DNA of 64,000 nucleotides, from positions 32,559 through 96,558 of the forward strand of contig JADCGL010000016.1 of assembly GCA_020248985.1 (NCBI GenBank). The letters are read 5' to 3'. The notes under the pieces are model-generated. The model was not told where the DNA came from. It was given only the letters and a program-made list of their open reading frames with translations, and did not search any database. Numbering within the stretch: the stretch's first letter is position 1; each line of letters opens with the position of its first letter. The DNA comes from Telmatospirillum sp. GTDB lineage: Bacteria; Pseudomonadota; Alphaproteobacteria; CACIAM-22H2. Below are positions 63,979-64,000 of the stretch, piece after piece. The position numbers and the translations under genes were made by a program.

Positions 63979-64000
63979 CTGTGAAGGGGTACTCCTGAAA

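Overview
The window reads as a dense stretch of core chromosome from an alphaproteobacterium, most likely in or near the order Rhodospirillales. GC content is high (roughly two thirds by eye) and genes are tightly packed, with many 4-base start/stop overlaps. Several gene orders are typical of alphaproteobacteria: scpA-scpB-tatABC-surE-pcm, xthA/erpA-dgt-argS-SPOR-nagZ, DUF2066-CDP-alcohol transferase-AI-2E-hdaA next to purMN, and rpsF-rpsR-DUF2232-rplI-dnaB-alr-mlaE-mlaF-radA-cvpA-purF. A perfect CtrA-type site and a Bacillus-type Fe-S PurF fit the same group. I see no insertion sequence, prophage, CRISPR array, tRNA or rRNA. No gene-free gap exceeds 300 bases; the longest is 6692-6953.

Layout. 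1-13.4 kb (minus strand): envelope, export and chromosome-segregation genes (LysM lipoprotein, pcm, surE, tatCBA, an orphan ABC ATPase, scpBA), a CBS-BON protein and a GST, then nagZ, a SPOR protein, argS and dgt. 13.5-17.7 kb: erpA and xthA, a divergent LysR/GST pair and a soluble chemoreceptor preceded by a CtrA-like site. 17.8-26.1 kb (minus): ilvD, then a cluster of cupredoxin, hybrid histidine kinase, lone receiver, purine-type deaminase and MFS transporter, with a CYTH-CHAD protein upstream. 26.3-30.5 kb (minus): an atypical SDR, hdaA, an AI-2E permease, a CDP-alcohol phosphatidyltransferase and a DUF2066 lipid/envelope-type protein.

30.6-35.1 kb: purM-purN and a tiny aa3 oxidase subunit IV-like protein on plus, then ndk and pepA-holC on minus, separated by a bidirectional terminator. 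35.2-40.3 kb: lptF-lptG-surA-rsmA converging on gmk-yicC. 41.2-46.9 kb: an SDR and a PAS_5 protein, then the minus-strand cell-wall/fatty-acid block fabD-fabG-acpP-fabF-mltG. 47.0-59.7 kb (plus): copper chaperone, ribosomal protein genes rpsF-rpsR and rplI, dnaB, alr, the Mla-type lipid transporter pair, radA, cvpA and purF with a coupled SDR and VOC protein, then DUF1993. 59.7-64.0 kb (minus): a two-domain cold-shock protein, a conserved 71-residue protein, a YfgM-like protein, bamB and der.

Most of the window is housekeeping. The parts that deserve a second look are the kinase-receiver-deaminase-transporter-cupredoxin cluster, the CtrA-like site before the soluble chemoreceptor, the DnaA box beside a strongly AT-rich intergenic element at 6.9 kb, a possible leaderless surA promoter, and departures from conserved gene order (lptD, pdxA and serS missing from their usual places).
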